Assembly: GCA_922989275.2 (NCBI GenBank)
Contig: OV277858.1
Span: 106,068,794 to 106,132,793 of the forward strand
DNA length: 64,000 nucleotides
Source of the DNA: Gari tellinella
Taxonomy: Eukaryota; Mollusca; Bivalvia; Cardiida; Psammobiidae
Direction: 5' to 3'
Shown here: positions 1 through 11,045 of the stretch, in pieces
Layout: each line of letters starts with the position of its first letter
Numbering within the stretch: the first letter of the stretch is position 1
Made by a program: the position numbers and the translations under genes
The notes under the pieces: model-generated
The model's database searches: none
What the model was told of the DNA's origin: nothing
What the model saw: the letters and a program-made list of their open reading frames with translations, nothing else

Positions 1-111
1 CTATTGCAAACCGTTTTAATCCAGATCAGGCTGTAAATATGTTGGATTCATAGAGTATATCCGAAATCAATAAGATCCGAAATCAATCAGATCCGAAATC
101 TCCGCGTGAAA

Positions 112-274
112 CGGAAAACTGACGCACCAATCGCAACATCTCTGGTATAATCTTTTATTAACGCATTTAAACGCGTTAAAATCGTTAGGCGTTAACCGTT
201 CGTTAACCGTTCACTATGCCTTTCTTACGCATAGATTAACGCGTAAAAGGGTAGGAATTGCGTATTTACCACTG
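112..274 (+). repeat. Right part of a TA-flanked MITE
   Basis: This stretch matches 22780-22945 closely and in the same orientation. It shares the GTGAAACGGA block, the 'cgttaaccgttcgtt' block and the terminal TTTACC..CTG followed by TA. The complete copy at 22663-22945 shows the terminal inverted repeat. Here the left terminus is not visible, either truncated or outside recognisable homology. Confidence 0.65.
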
Positions 275-605
275 TACCATCAATAACCTTCGTTTTAGTG
301 GTCATAATGGAGAGGTTTCATTATACACGAACGCATTACAATTGACCAATTTATGTCTTAAGCATTATTCCATGCTAAGATGTTAAATGGGTCCATAAAT
401 TATATCCTTTAAATGATGTCTGCTCTATTTTCTTAATTTTCAGTTGAATTTATATGGAAATTCCTGTTAGCAAAAAGTATAATCAGTAACACCTCTCTAT
501 TTCGACCACTAAGATGAAGGCAAATTGCCAGCAAAAAATACACGTGACAGCTAAAGCAAGAGGGACTGGAACACAGAAAGCTACTAAAGGAACATTTTGT
601 TTTAC
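275..605. other. Unassigned non-coding stretch
   Basis: No gene or recognisable repeat boundary is seen here. The open frames crossing it lack splice signals and known motifs. Confidence 0.4.
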
Positions 606-690
606 ATTTGTAAGCACCTGTGTGGACCCGGGTTTGAACCCAGGTCGCCAATTTCGCAGTCATGCACTCTACCAATTCGCGATAAAAGCG
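606..690 (-). repeat. tRNA-derived SINE-like sequence
   Basis: Read on the minus strand it shows an A-box-like GGTAGAGTGCATG and a B-box GGGTTCAAACC, the layout of an internal RNA polymerase III promoter. The same CTGGCGACCTGGGTTCAA type block occurs at 21890-21915 on the plus strand. The cloverleaf is imperfect, so a SINE head is more likely than a working tRNA. Confidence 0.5.
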
Positions 691-768
691 CGCGTGTACA
701 GCAAGGTCGTACAAGTCATGATACACCTTCACACTGTGACACTTGAAATTCGTCCACAAATTCTATAT

Positions 769-955
769 GCATTTGGGAACGACTGGGGATCGAACTCGGG
801 GCATATACCGTCTCAGAAACCTTTAACGTTTTACAAGTACGCTAACACGCTACCAATTACTCTAACTAGATCATTGATTTAATGCACAATACGCTTAGTT
901 TTCTATCCGTAAATCGAAGCGGAAAGTATCGACTTTTATACCGAAGCTATATAAA
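769..955 (-). repeat. SINE-like repeat, copy 1
   Basis: The block around GGGGATCGAACTCGGGGC, the following 'ttttacaagta..gctaccaatta' and the tail 'ctatccgtaaatcgaagcgg..tatcgact..ataccgaagct' recur at 46205-46395. The B-box-like ATCGAAC reads best on the minus strand. I see no coding potential. Confidence 0.55.
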
Positions 956-1488
956 AAAAAAATCAATAATTATTATAAGTGTTGGCAATCTATTTTCTAT
1001 CCGCACCGGAAAAGTCTACAATTTAAAAAGCGCTGAATGAATTTGATTTTAAAGTGTTTGCATGACTGGATATCTGGCATGAAATGAGATGAGTTAATTA
1101 TTAAAACATACTTTTTTTACAGTGAGGAAATTATTATTATTCCCGTTTAATCGTTTACAAAAAGCAAACGTACTGTACTATTGAAAATACAAAAATAGGT
1201 TTGTTTATGTCTTTTCTTTTACATTTCTCAATATGTTTTCTTTGTTTCTTTCTATTTCTTTTTATCTAAGTGTCATATAGTTTTGAACCTGATTAGACGC
1301 CGAGGTAACCTTGCGTCTGATCTGACTCTAAAAAAATTTCAATTGAAATAAATGTCACTGACATCATCTTGTCTGTTACCAGTTGTCTGATTTTATTTTC
1401 TAACGTATAGAAATTAAGGCAGTTTCAATGTAATATGCAAATCAAACATTTTATTTCTTAAGCAGAATCTGCATTGCGTTGTTCTGCT
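956..1488. other. AT-rich stretch, nothing recognised
   Basis: No motif, splice-bounded frame or shared repeat was found. It should be the 3' flank or first intron of the gene whose first coding exon lies at 1749-1554 on the minus strand. Confidence 0.4.
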
Positions 1489-1553
1489 CTAGATCCAAAC
1501 TGCTTTCATATATTTTAGGAACTGAAGAAGTTGCATGTTTTGGACAACCTTAC

Positions 1554-1749
1554 CTGCGGTGTATACGAGGTTACGTTTTTCATCAACGGCCACCATATCT
1601 GCAAGTTTAGCACCATACACAAAGTTGCTCCCAATTCCATCGTCTCCATGGTCAGACGCAATGTGTGCAAAATCCCTATTTTTCAACCTCACTCGAATAG
1701 CTAATGCCGTCCCTAAAAATGCAGAGGCCAGGAGTAAGACGACTTTCAT
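1554..1749 (-). CDS. First coding exon of a secreted YWTD/LDL-receptor-like protein (partial gene)
   Basis: The exon starts at an ATG (1749) and encodes 65 codons plus one base. It ends at a strong donor, CCGCAG|GTAAGG, at 1554/1553. Residues 1-17 (MKVVLLLASAFLGTALA) form a clear signal peptide. The mature part runs into AVDEKRNLVYTAG, which resembles the start of a YWTD (LY) beta-propeller repeat of the LDL-receptor family, where a hydrophobic-AVD..RN.VYW pattern is usual. The rest of the gene must lie to the left: I find no second exon between 1 and 1553, so intron 1 is at least 1.5 kb and the protein cannot be completed from this window. The signal peptide plus donor makes a real exon likely. 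The family call rests on one partial repeat and is tentative. Confidence 0.55.
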
Positions 1750-1979
1750 ATTTTATCGCCTGAGTGTTACGGAACGTCTTAAAGAATGGTTGGCTATATC
1801 TTTAGTACTGGAATATTGGCTTTTCAACTTGTTACCAACGGCGGTATTTAACCATTTTATTGCCAAACTCGTCGCGAGGTGTTTAAACCTTCACAGCAAA
1901 AGTGTCATTTGCTTCAAAATTGGCCGAAAATCATTTCAAAGTGGGATATAAGTATGATTGACACAAATTTCGAAATAAG

Positions 1980-2055
1980 AGTCAAACAGTTTTAAGTCTA
2001 ATCGGACGTCGCTTTACGCTGCGTCTGGTAGGCGGCGCTTGATCAGGATCCAAAT
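1980..2055. repeat. Partial copy of the GATCAGACGCCGC hairpin family
   Basis: The sequence 'cggacgtcgctttacgctgcgtctg..tgatcaggatccaaattgtttgc' is a diverged copy of the palindromic core seen intact at 10548, 14742 and 40582. Confidence 0.55.
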
Positions 2056-2108
2056 TGTTTGCAAAGGTGCTGTTTGGACCCATTGGCAGTACAGGGCTGA
2101 ACACGGTA

Positions 2109-3275
2109 CAGTGGAGAAAAGGTTATTCTTTCCAAATAAACGTGTATACGCTAAATCTATGATTTCCCTTGCAAACAGTTTCCCGGCGTCTGACCAGGCT
2201 CCAACTGTTTGCCTTCCATGTTTAAGTAAACATTCAGAATTGTCATAAAGTAGTCATTTTCTACATTTTATGGCAATGCGTTTGCGTTCCGTTTGCGTTT
2301 AAGGGTGTATCAATGTCATGAATTTAAGAAATGTTCAAAGTATATGAAAACACTTTATGATGGTTTTGTATTGAAGAGCTACATGTATTTAAGATGAATG
2401 AAAAAATAGAAAAAGTGTACACTTTGGTGAACAACAGTTGGCTCCATGGCCATGTAAAATTTACTCCATCCACTTTCTCTTATTTTGTCATTTTCAAACA
2501 GTCCGCTTCAATAAAATCCATTTAAATGAAAACAAATCTGATAATTTCGTTTTGTGTTATTTATTTCCTATCTATGGTAGTATTTCTTCATACAAAAACT
2601 AATTTAAGAAAAAACAGGCACCAAATGTGAAATTTATAAAGCTCTAAATATCATCGATATGGTACTTTTTTGTAAATTTTGTAAGGGGAGATAACTCTTG
2701 TTAATTGAATAACTCAAAATGTTCAACACTGACCTTTCAATTTCTTTTCATATTTTTAACTGCCTTAGCATTGGCTTTCATTTGGTAGAATATAAGAAAA
2801 AGTTTAATACTAGAACTATTTCATTTTCAAACCTTTTTACTTTTTTTTCATAAAATAAAAAATCTAATAAAATCATGCCCTAAAACAGCATAATTTTGAT
2901 ATTCGAAGATCCATATTGTTCAAACCTAGTGCCTGCTTTGTCTAAATTTGGTTTTATATGTGAAAATACCACCATAGACATGAAATGAATAATGAAAACC
3001 CAAATTACCATGTTTGTTTTGTTTTGAAATAGATTTTACTGAAGCTTGTACTCTGAATGGGTAAAATTTGAGAGAAAAAGTCCAAATTTGACATACCTTT
3101 TTCAAATCGCTGTAGCTAAAAAAAAGGACACCACCATATATATTTTTTTTCCATTTTTTCATTCATCATAAATAGCTCTTCCAAAAAAAACAATGATAGA
3201 AAAAAAGTTTGATACTTTGAAAAAATCGCTTATGGGTTTGATACACCCTTAAACGGGAAAGAATAACGTTTTCTG
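2109..3275 (+). mobile_element. TA-flanked MITE interrupted by a TTAA-flanked insertion
   Basis: The left end TA|CAGTGGAGAAAAGG, the 'tattctttccaaataaacg' block and the right end with AAACGGGAAAGAATAA match the uninterrupted copy at 40520-40766. The middle is split by the element at 2303-3248. The extreme right end is eroded, lacking most of the expected CTCCACTG. The TA duplication suggests a Tc1/mariner-type non-autonomous element. Confidence 0.65.
2303..3248. mobile_element. 946-bp TTAA-flanked non-autonomous DNA element
   Basis: Termini GGGTGTATCA and TGATACACCC form a perfect 10-bp inverted repeat, each flanked by TTAA (2299-2302 and 3249-3252). The uninterrupted relative at 40735-40745 reads GCGTTTAAACGGG, which gives the empty site with a single TTAA. 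TTAA duplication is typical of piggyBac and Kolobok elements. There is no open frame above about 80 codons, so it depends on a transposase elsewhere. Confidence 0.7.
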
Positions 3276-3518
3276 TATCAGCACATTTTCTGACTTACGA
3301 GTTAAAATAAAATTGTCCCTTCCCGCTTCAAAAGATTGTTTACAGCCTTGAGTTCAATTAAATTAAATTCGTCACTTCCCGCTTCATAAAACGTATATGT
3401 CTACAGGTCATCGCTCTACGTAAAACTGCCATAAACCTTGCAATAGATTGGTGAACTCTGATGAGAGGATGAGTCACAATGAAGAGACACTCTGAATTTA
3501 TTAAAAATTATTCTAGTT

Positions 3519-4062
3519 TATTTATGCTTTTCGGTGGATTACCACGATATAGCAGTGGATGATCACTTGGTAATCCACTGCAGTGGATTATCACCAATCG
3601 CTTTTATTATGAAATTTCCCCGTAGGGCTCCCCAAGAATCGTAGTCAATCGTGTCTTATCGTTAAATTCCGGCAGTCCGATTTGTCGCGAACTACTCACC
3701 GGAAGAGCACGAATCCAAACTCGGGAGCAACGAAGTCATTCGGATGACGTCAAATTATACCGCCAACTGCCACGCACATGTGTTCGACATAAAACGTGGG
3801 GCTCAACACGGGATAAATAATGTACGTTCGCTTTCAATTTTTAAACAATTTCGTTTAAAAAGTGGCTTAAAAGCATAAATAAATAGAATAACTGTGTTTG
3901 TTCAGTGTAAGATCGAATTTAATCCATTTCGTGAACATCAGACTTATATTTTCACTCGTGGCTTCGCCACTCGTGAAAATATAACGTCTGATGTTCACTC
4001 AATGGATTAAATTTCGATCTTACACTGAAAAAAACAGTTATCCTCTATGTATTAGAATAGTA
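3519..4062 (+). repeat. Foldback element, copy A
   Basis: A near-perfect hairpin at 3902-4028 is centred on GTGGCTTCGCCAC. It is preceded by a stretch with 'gtggattacc' and 'cactgcagtggatta' motifs and by 'aagtggcttaaaagcataaataaatag'. The whole unit recurs in the opposite orientation at 23197-23686. Non-coding. Confidence 0.65.
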
Positions 4063-4599
4063 TCAGACATACTTTATACATGTACAATTCAGTAGTGCGT
4101 TCAGTTACAGTATCGATGGTCATCGATAGCCTAAAAACGTAACACTTTAACGAAAACGACCTGTTTGCACGATATCGATTGCGAACTGCACGAACGGCCT
4201 CAGAGGTACATGTTATGAGCCAACGCTAACAAGAAAAAACAAAATGGTGACCAAATGAGTTAACAAACAACAGCGAACAGTCCCGATTTAATTTCTCATT
4301 AATAAACCAACAATTTCCGATACTTAATGTATCAAGCAAAGCAGCTAACAGCTTAGTAGCTTAATCTTATTTTCATATGCGGCAAAAGTGATGCATTTCA
4401 GTTGATTTGTACACTTTTGCATGTGTTATTTCGATTCGTAAATAGTTCGTTCGTACTCTTGAAAAGTAAATACATATGGCGGCGCAATGAGTTATTATTG
4501 AAGAGTATTGGAGAATATTATGTGTCGTACTATAAGGGTTATAGCATCGGTTAACGTTGCCGTTCTCGGATACAGTACTTGAACGCACTACTGGGTTAT

Positions 4600-4735
4600 A
4601 GAATGGAAAAACATTATTCTTTCCAAATAAACGTGTTCACACTAAAACTAATATGTCTATTACAAATGGTTTGTCTCGTCCGATATTATGCAGCGTCGGA
4701 TCATAATCTACACTGTTTGATGATACATGTAGGAA
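4600..4735 (+). repeat. Left part of a MITE of the 40520-40766 family
   Basis: The block 'attattctttccaaataaacgtgt' and a degraded hairpin core ending in 'tacactgtttgatga' match the left half and centre of the family. The right end is missing. Confidence 0.5.
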
Positions 4736-4739
4736 TTTC

Positions 4740-5229
4740 AATATAAAAAAACGATAACGAAAAATTAGACCGGACCCCCTTAGATCATAAATGGACTAAT
4801 CCAATTGATGAGTATGACAGAGATTACTAGATGTAAATTGATTTACCATATATATGTAGTTGAAATTGTAGTCGAAAATAGTTGTATTTAAAAGTTTAAA
4901 CGTCGCCGTGGTTGAACTGTGAAATACGCTTTTCTTGAACTTAAGGGAATATAGTTATTGAGATTAGACTACATATCGCTTTATACATATCGACAAAACA
5001 AGGATCAAACCATTGATCTAGATCCAAACTGCCAACGGTATTATAATATCTATTTGCAAGCAATGGTTCTCTTTAATATCAATGACACTGACAGATACTG
5101 TTAGCCTAATGCAGGTTAATTATTGGTCTGCGGATGCATGCGGAAATGCACTGGTAATCTTAGATAGATGTTACCTCTCTTGGTTGATTGTTGCCAGGTG
5201 GTAACTAAATGGTATATAATCAGTGGTAA
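4740..5229. other. Unassigned stretch
   Basis: Nothing coding is recognised. A short GATCTAGATCCAAACTG piece at about 5015 may be a remnant of the hairpin family. Confidence 0.35.
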
Positions 5230-6550
5230 CACTCCTTTTACACAGAGCCTTCGGTGATAGATCGGTAGTTTTTTCAGCCAAACTAGGGAGGGGACGATGA
5301 AAGCCTATTTACCAGCGACACCACCTATTGGCTACCTGTTTTCTACCTATCAATCGCTACTTGGTAAAGAGGAGTATCGTCGGGGAAAAATCACCGATTG
5401 GGAATTTTAAACGTGCTTAAAATTCTCAATAGGTAAAACTTTGTTTTACAAATAACCGATTGACAACCGATGAGCCACTGATAAGCCACCGATAAAGCAC
5501 AGATAAACTGATACTAACCACCGATGAATAAAGCTAGAGTTAAAACGCGGGATTTCATCGGTTGTTACACCCCGGTTACACAGAGCCATCGGTGATAGAT
5601 CGGTTGTTTTTTTCGCCAAACTAGGGAGGGGACCGATGAAAACCTATTTACTACCGACATCACCTATTAGCCACCTGTTGTCCACCTATCAATAGCTATT
5701 AGGTAAAGATGAGTTTCGTCGGTGAAAAATCACCGATTGGGATTTTTAAACGTGTTTAAAATTCTCGATCGGTGAAAATGTTTTACAAATAACCGATTGA
5801 CAACCTGTCTACTACCGATATCATCGACGAGTCGCCGATAAACCACCGATAAATCACAGATGAACTGATACCTACCACCGATGAAAAAAGATGAGAATTA
5901 AAACGCCGGATCTCGTCGGTTTTCATCGGTTGTTAATGGCTCAATCGTTGATCAATTGGTGATCAATCGGTTGCCGCCAGCAGTTCATCGGTGTTTTATC
6001 GGTATTCATCGATTATTGATAGGTTGTTGGGCGCTTTTAATCGGTGGCCCATTGGATTTCATGAGTCGCCAATCGGTGGCCAATCGGAGGCTGGGTGGCG
6101 TTTGACCGATTGAACAGCTATTCATCACAGATACCCGGTTACACAGAAAGCCTGAAATTAAAACACTTATGACAACCGATCAAAACAGCAAATAATTAGA
6201 CCGATTGGGTACCGATTTAAGCCCGACCGTCTGTGTAACCGGGGTGTTAACGGCAGTTCAATCGATGATCAATCGGTTATTGATTGGTTGCCAGGCGCTT
6301 TTAATCGGTGGCCAATCGGATTTCATGAGTCGCCAATCGGTGGCCGATCTAACCCCGATTGAACTGCTTTCGGTCACCTACCAGCAGCCTATGGTTTTTT
6401 GACCGATTGAATAGTTATTCATCACCGATACCCGTTTACACTGAAACCCTGACATTAGATCACGTATGACAACCGATCAGAACAGCGAGAAATGTAAACT
6501 TATTAGACCGATTGGGTACCGATTTAAGCCCGACCGTCTGTGTAAACGGT
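5230..6550 (+). mobile_element. Outer copy of a Harbinger-like MITE, split by another copy of itself
   Basis: The left half (5230-5564) starts CACTCCTTTTACACAGA after TAA. The right half (6250-about 6550) ends TCTGTGTAAACGG. Both halves match the corresponding halves of the inner copy at 5568-6246. The sequence is full of TCGGT/ACCGA motifs in both directions. The outer right tip is eroded and its target duplication is not clear. No coding frame. Confidence 0.65.
5568..6246 (+). mobile_element. Inner 679-bp Harbinger-like MITE inserted in its own relative
   Basis: Termini CACCCCGGTTACACAGA and TCTGTGTAACCGGGGTG are a 17-bp perfect inverted repeat, flanked by TTA at 5565-5567 and 6247-6249. 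The inner copy's own equivalent of the target reads ATCGGTTGTTAATGGC, an empty site with one TTA. A 3-bp TWA duplication is the hallmark of PIF/Harbinger elements. An internal TIR-like motif at about 6129 is shared with the outer copy. Confidence 0.7.
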
Positions 6551-7005
6551 GGCCAGAGATTGTCAAAAATGTTATCTGTTAGCATAGCCTTTGGGAAGTA
6601 TCTAGAAGTATTCCTAATGAGATCTAACAAGTGACAGGTGAGATCCTTGTCCCTCAGAGGCATGTTTGCGTAACCGTCTATAGACAAATACAGTCACATT
6701 CATTATGTTAAAATTATTAGTTAGATAGTATTTAAAGTATTAGAAGGAGTCTGACTTTGGTATAGAATATTCCTGTTATGGTACAAACTTATCTTACCAT
6801 CTCGCATTGGTCAGTCGCGAGTTCAAGCGAGCGAATCACTTGCAGTGTTTTGATTGGCGTTTTATACAAGGCAGAATAAATCTTGTTACTCGCTGTTTAG
6901 AAGGTAAATTATGGAAACAAATACAGTAGAACCCTCCAAATCGGAACCTCTAAATACTGGTATTCTTTCTAAATCTTTGGCCCCGTTTCAAACCCTCTTT
7001 TATTT
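6551..7005. other. Unassigned stretch
   Basis: No gene or repeat is recognised. Confidence 0.35.
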
Positions 7006-7007
7006 TA

Positions 7008-7250
7008 ACCCGTTACATCATAATACGCATTTTTACGCTTTTTAATTATTCCTACACTGAAGAAAAATGTTTCACTCCATACACTCAGATATATGTATCA
7101 TCAGAAATATTTCTATATTTTAGCAGGTGATTGGTTAGAGTAGGTTGAAAGTGAAGCAGAATGCGCCTTAAGGCTCATTCAGTTTTGCTTTTACCTGCTT
7201 TAAGTGGTCAGCTTTCTTTAATACTAGAAACAAGCTATTGGGTAATTGGT
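7008..7250. repeat. AAGCAGAATGCGCC palindrome family element
   Basis: It contains 'attattcctacactgaagaaaa' on the left and the semi-palindrome 'aggttgaaagtgaagcagaatgcgccttaaggc..tttacctgctttaag' on the right. Copies at 25740, 35640, 43990 and 56880 share both blocks. Non-coding MITE-like repeat. Confidence 0.6.
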
Positions 7251-8480
7251 TCAAACCCCTTTAACCTGGAAACCCCTCTATACCGGACATGTTTGTTGTC
7301 TCCACACGTGTCCGGTTTAGAGGTTTTTATTCTGTAATAGCATGTTGTTATCCTCGCAGTGGAGGCGACGCTTACATGTATGCATCTGCTCTCCGCGAAA
7401 CATGCTGTCGCGTTCCCTGCGTAATGACAGTTATGGCTGTTCCTGTTCCGATTATCGGGAACCAGCCAATGTTTACATCGTAATCACAATCAAGAAAATA
7501 AAACTTACAAATATCAGCATTTGCAAGGACCTTATTTCAGATACAACTACCTACGGATGTAGTATATAGTAGGTACATGTACATTATATAAATATTAGAT
7601 GGCAGTTTGCAAGACATTCAAATTGTCAACCCGAGAAACAGAATGTCACCCCTAGGCGACATTTATTTATTACACCGAGGTATTAACCCTGGCTGTGGAA
7701 TCGTCTCGTTCGTATTTTGTGAAATATGTGGCGAATACCAATTTAGAGCTACCGTGTACGTTACGCGGGAAACGAGGTCAATGTCTACGACGTCACATTG
7801 TTTATATCATTACAAAAAAGACAGAAGATTAGAGAAAATAATATCATATAGAGTGACAAAAAGAATATCATATAGAGTGACAGTATTTTATTGGCTAGAT
7901 GTAAAAGACATGCAAAATGTTTCATTTTGGTATATGGAAAATAAACATTGTAACTCAAAGCGAGGTTAAATAACATAAACTGTTACTTAAGGTGTCTTTA
8001 TAGCTTTAAAACTGCAAAAATTGTGTTTTTAACCTTTTTTCCGATTTTGATAGCCGACATTCTGTTCTACATTTTACCAAAATCTCAAAAACCAAACCAA
8101 ACGCATTACACGGCTATCTAATCAATAAATCACACCTCATTAAGCACTCCGTAGTCCAGCCACGTGACAACCTAGAGGAGTTCTCCAGCTGCTGTTGCGT
8201 GATTTATGGGTCTCGCATGTTAAAATCATTATTGAATTATGATTGGTATATTTTATTAAGGGTGGAGCTAAGGAAAATCGCTTATGAAATATGTGTCTTC
8301 TTATTGGTTGAAACAAAAAGGACATAGTTGAACCCCGGGGGTATTCGCACTGTGTCAGACAGTCAAAATGACACGCTTATCAGTTAATTGACGTTTTCGG
8401 CACCTCCTTATTTTCAAACACGCCGCATCTTTGGACAACGATTGTGTTCGCGGTAGGGGTCCGATTTTCATGCGGTTTAA
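7251..8480. other. Unassigned stretch
   Basis: Several short open frames (for example 7607-7969) overlap here, but none has recognisable domains or matched splice sites. A direct repeat 'aatatcatatagagtgaca' occurs twice around 7840-7880. Confidence 0.35.
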
Positions 8481-8507
8481 AGCAGATGAAAGGGTATTAT
8501 CTTCTCT

Positions 8508-8660
8508 AGTGAACCGTGTCTCAGAATGTTGATGAGATTCTCCAGCTGTTTACAGCAAAGCATTACGTAATAGAAATCGACTTTAAACGGTAAAATAACT
8601 TTGATGTTACGTAATAATAGTTGGAAGGGGAATTTTAAAAGTCTGAGACACGGATCCCTA
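8508..8660. repeat. Short inverted repeat
   Basis: AACCGTGTCTCAG near 8513 and CTGAGACACGG near 8643 are inverted. Between them CATTACGTAAT and GTTACGTAAT also face each other. It looks like a small foldback repeat. Confidence 0.4.
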
Positions 8661-8699
8661 GATATGTTACTGAAGTGTATTATGGGCAATTTTAAAGGC

Positions 8700-9530
8700 G
8701 TTACAAATTAAGACGGCTTTGAAATCGCTGTTTGAATTTTTTTTAAATCTGTCTTATAAAATCGTAAAAAAATAAAATATTTTTTTAAAAAAGACATTTT
8801 GTGGTGACATGTGTACCACTTAAACCATTCAGCTATAAAATGGGGGAATAAATTATAAATCATGATGATAAATAAGAAAAATCCGCTTGCAGTATCGAAA
8901 CTATAAAGCTACCTTAAGCAACAGTAGCTTCGTGATTAAATCACTCTTTTACCAATATCTTGATCGTGAGTTCGATCTCCATTTTAGTTCTTTTACACAC
9001 ATGCGTGTTTGCGGTGTATTTGTTTTTGTTTGTAAATTATTTTGTCTTAAATATGATCATTTGTGTGAATTGTATACACTGAGCCTTGTCTGACACAAAA
9101 TATATACGTACACGTTAAATAAGCAAACAGTTTTGCTGAAAACAAAAGGCTCCGAAAGCCCGCTGATCAGGGTACGTACTGTTTTCTTATTGTCTACATC
9201 GACAAAAACATCACTGAATAGTAAATAAGGAACTAGACTTAACACATTCAACCGTAGCTACCAGTATACTCGTCATTTACAAACAGTGTACCTGTGAGGA
9301 TTACATTTGTCATATGCAAACAGTGTCGACCCTGACCAGAGGACTTCATAAGACCTCTAATCAGGATCTACACTGTTTGTCATTTTGAAATATATTGTTT
9401 AAATCAACCCTAAATAGTCAAAATAGTACTAAACTTATTTTAAAATTGGACGTGTCCATTACAAGTTTCAGGAGTGAATGAGTTAATGGGAACTACAAGC
9501 TGCACGACCTTTCGGCTACACGCAGTCAGC
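8700..9530. other. Unassigned AT-rich stretch
   Basis: Nothing coding is recognised. At 9310-9380 two half copies of the hairpin family (CAAACAGTGTCGACCCTGA and GATCTACACTGTTTG) face each other. Confidence 0.4.
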
Positions 9531-9535
9531 TTGAA

Positions 9536-9640
9536 TCCTTTACCCCATAGCTTGTTTCTAATTTTGAAGACATTTGATGACTCACAGCAGGTTGAAAGTA
9601 AAGCAGAAGTCGCCTTAAGATACGATCTTCTTGGATATCG
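9536..9640. repeat. Partial AAGCAGAATGCGCC family element
   Basis: The block 'tttaccccatagcttgtttctaattttgaagaca' followed by 'caggttgaaagtaaagcagaag' matches the right side of the 43990 and 56990 copies in reverse orientation. Confidence 0.5.
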
Positions 9641-9968
9641 AAACTATTCCTAATTATGACCACATATTAATCTGAACTATTTTCTTGGTGGAGGAATACA
9701 TTCAATGCGCTTCAAGGACCTGCTATTTGGGAAGTGGTATAGCAGAAACGTGTATAACTAGAAGGTATACGTGTTCTAGCATTCGGTCAAATCAAAATTG
9801 ACATTGACGTTGCAAATCGACTTTTACGCAAACATAACTCGGGGCGCTATTTTGTTGCTTTAACCAATAAACATTGAGCACGTCAGAATCAAACTTATTT
9901 CCGTTTAGGCTAGGTTTTAATGCATCAGTTTAACCCTATTAGCACCGAAGTCGCATAAAGTCGACTTT

Positions 9969-10034
9969 GCAAACTGTTTGTATCCAGATCAAACGCCGCG
10001 TTACGCGGCCTCTGATTAGGATCCAGATTGTTTG
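9969..10034. repeat. Hairpin-family palindrome
   Basis: Arms GCAAACTGTTTG..ATC and GAT..CAGATTGTTTG flank the core ACGCCGCGTTACGCGGC. It is slightly diverged. The same core is intact at 10548, 10839 and 14742. Confidence 0.65.
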
Positions 10035-10547
10035 ACAATCGTATCAATATTTCTTAAAATAATACTACCTTCAAATTAACTTTGAAACGATTTTGCAAAC
10101 TACATTCGTAACAACTGCTGCGAACTGTTTGCAAACAGAGGAGATACACAGTTATACAAGACATCTCATACTTATATATACATGTAGCAAATAGCTTGGA
10201 TCCAGATAGATGAGACACACAGTAATACTAGTCATCTCATCCTTGTTAAAACTGTCAACACTCTCATGGTGTTTTCTAACAGGTTTTGTCTAAAAAACAA
10301 CTTTGAAAAATGTAGCAGAAAACAAAAGTAACAGACGAAAATGACAACTAAATTTCCATTTAACAATTGTACCTTTCATGCTTCAACTGTAGTTTAGGTT
10401 GATGAGGTTATGGTTTTCCTTCAAGCATTTTCGTCAGACTTTACCTCTTCACCGTTTCGTTGTCGTCTGCTTCAATTTTGTTTTCTGAATTGCCGTTTAA
10501 ATGTTAAAAAATAGTCAGTATGGCTGAAGAAATTTCAAAACGAGTAT

Positions 10548-10612
10548 CAAACAGCTTGGCTCCTGATCAGACGCCGCGTAACGCGGCGTCTGATCAGTTT
10601 CCAAACTGTTTG
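10548..10612. repeat. Hairpin-family palindrome
   Basis: The core GATCAGACGCCGCG/TAACGCGGCGTCTGATC is a near-perfect palindrome with CAAACAG and CTGTTTG outer arms. The unit lies in a longer repeat that includes 'gtcgtctgcttcaattttgttt' to the left. Confidence 0.7.
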
Positions 10613-10838
10613 CAAACGCGCTTTGAAGCGCGATTGAGATAGAAAGGGTTTATGAGTTAACCTTACCAATTGGTCCCCATATTACTGTGTGCCTCTTGTT
10701 ACTCTTTCTCTGTCCAGCTTTATAGCCTGCTTTAACCCTCTTACTATCGAAATAGTGTCCGCTTTGGAAATGTCGTTTGCAAAAAATTTAAATTCAGCTT
10801 TAGGAATGTTTTGATTGAAGAAATGTCCATACAAGTGC

Positions 10839-10902
10839 CAAACCGTTTGGATCCTGATCAGGCGCCGCGTTACGCGGCGTCTGATCAGGGTCCAACCTGT
10901 TT
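10839..10902. repeat. Hairpin-family palindrome
   Basis: CAAACCGTTTGGATCCTGATCAG and the matching right arm surround GCGCCGCGTTACGCGGCG. This is the third copy within 1 kb. A half copy follows at about 11012-11045. Confidence 0.7.
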
Positions 10903-11045
10903 TCAATATCGCCCTTTTGCGCCGTTGGCAGTGAAATAGTTAATAGGTGTGTTTTCAAAGTACGATTTAAGGCAAAACGTTATATCTATAGTTTGGTGTG
11001 AAACTGTAAGTCTGCGTCTGATCAGGATCCAAACTGTTTACAAAG

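Noticed and set aside
3902..4028. Intrinsic transcription terminator
   Set aside because: The long stem recurs as a dispersed repeat in a eukaryotic genome, so it is a foldback element.
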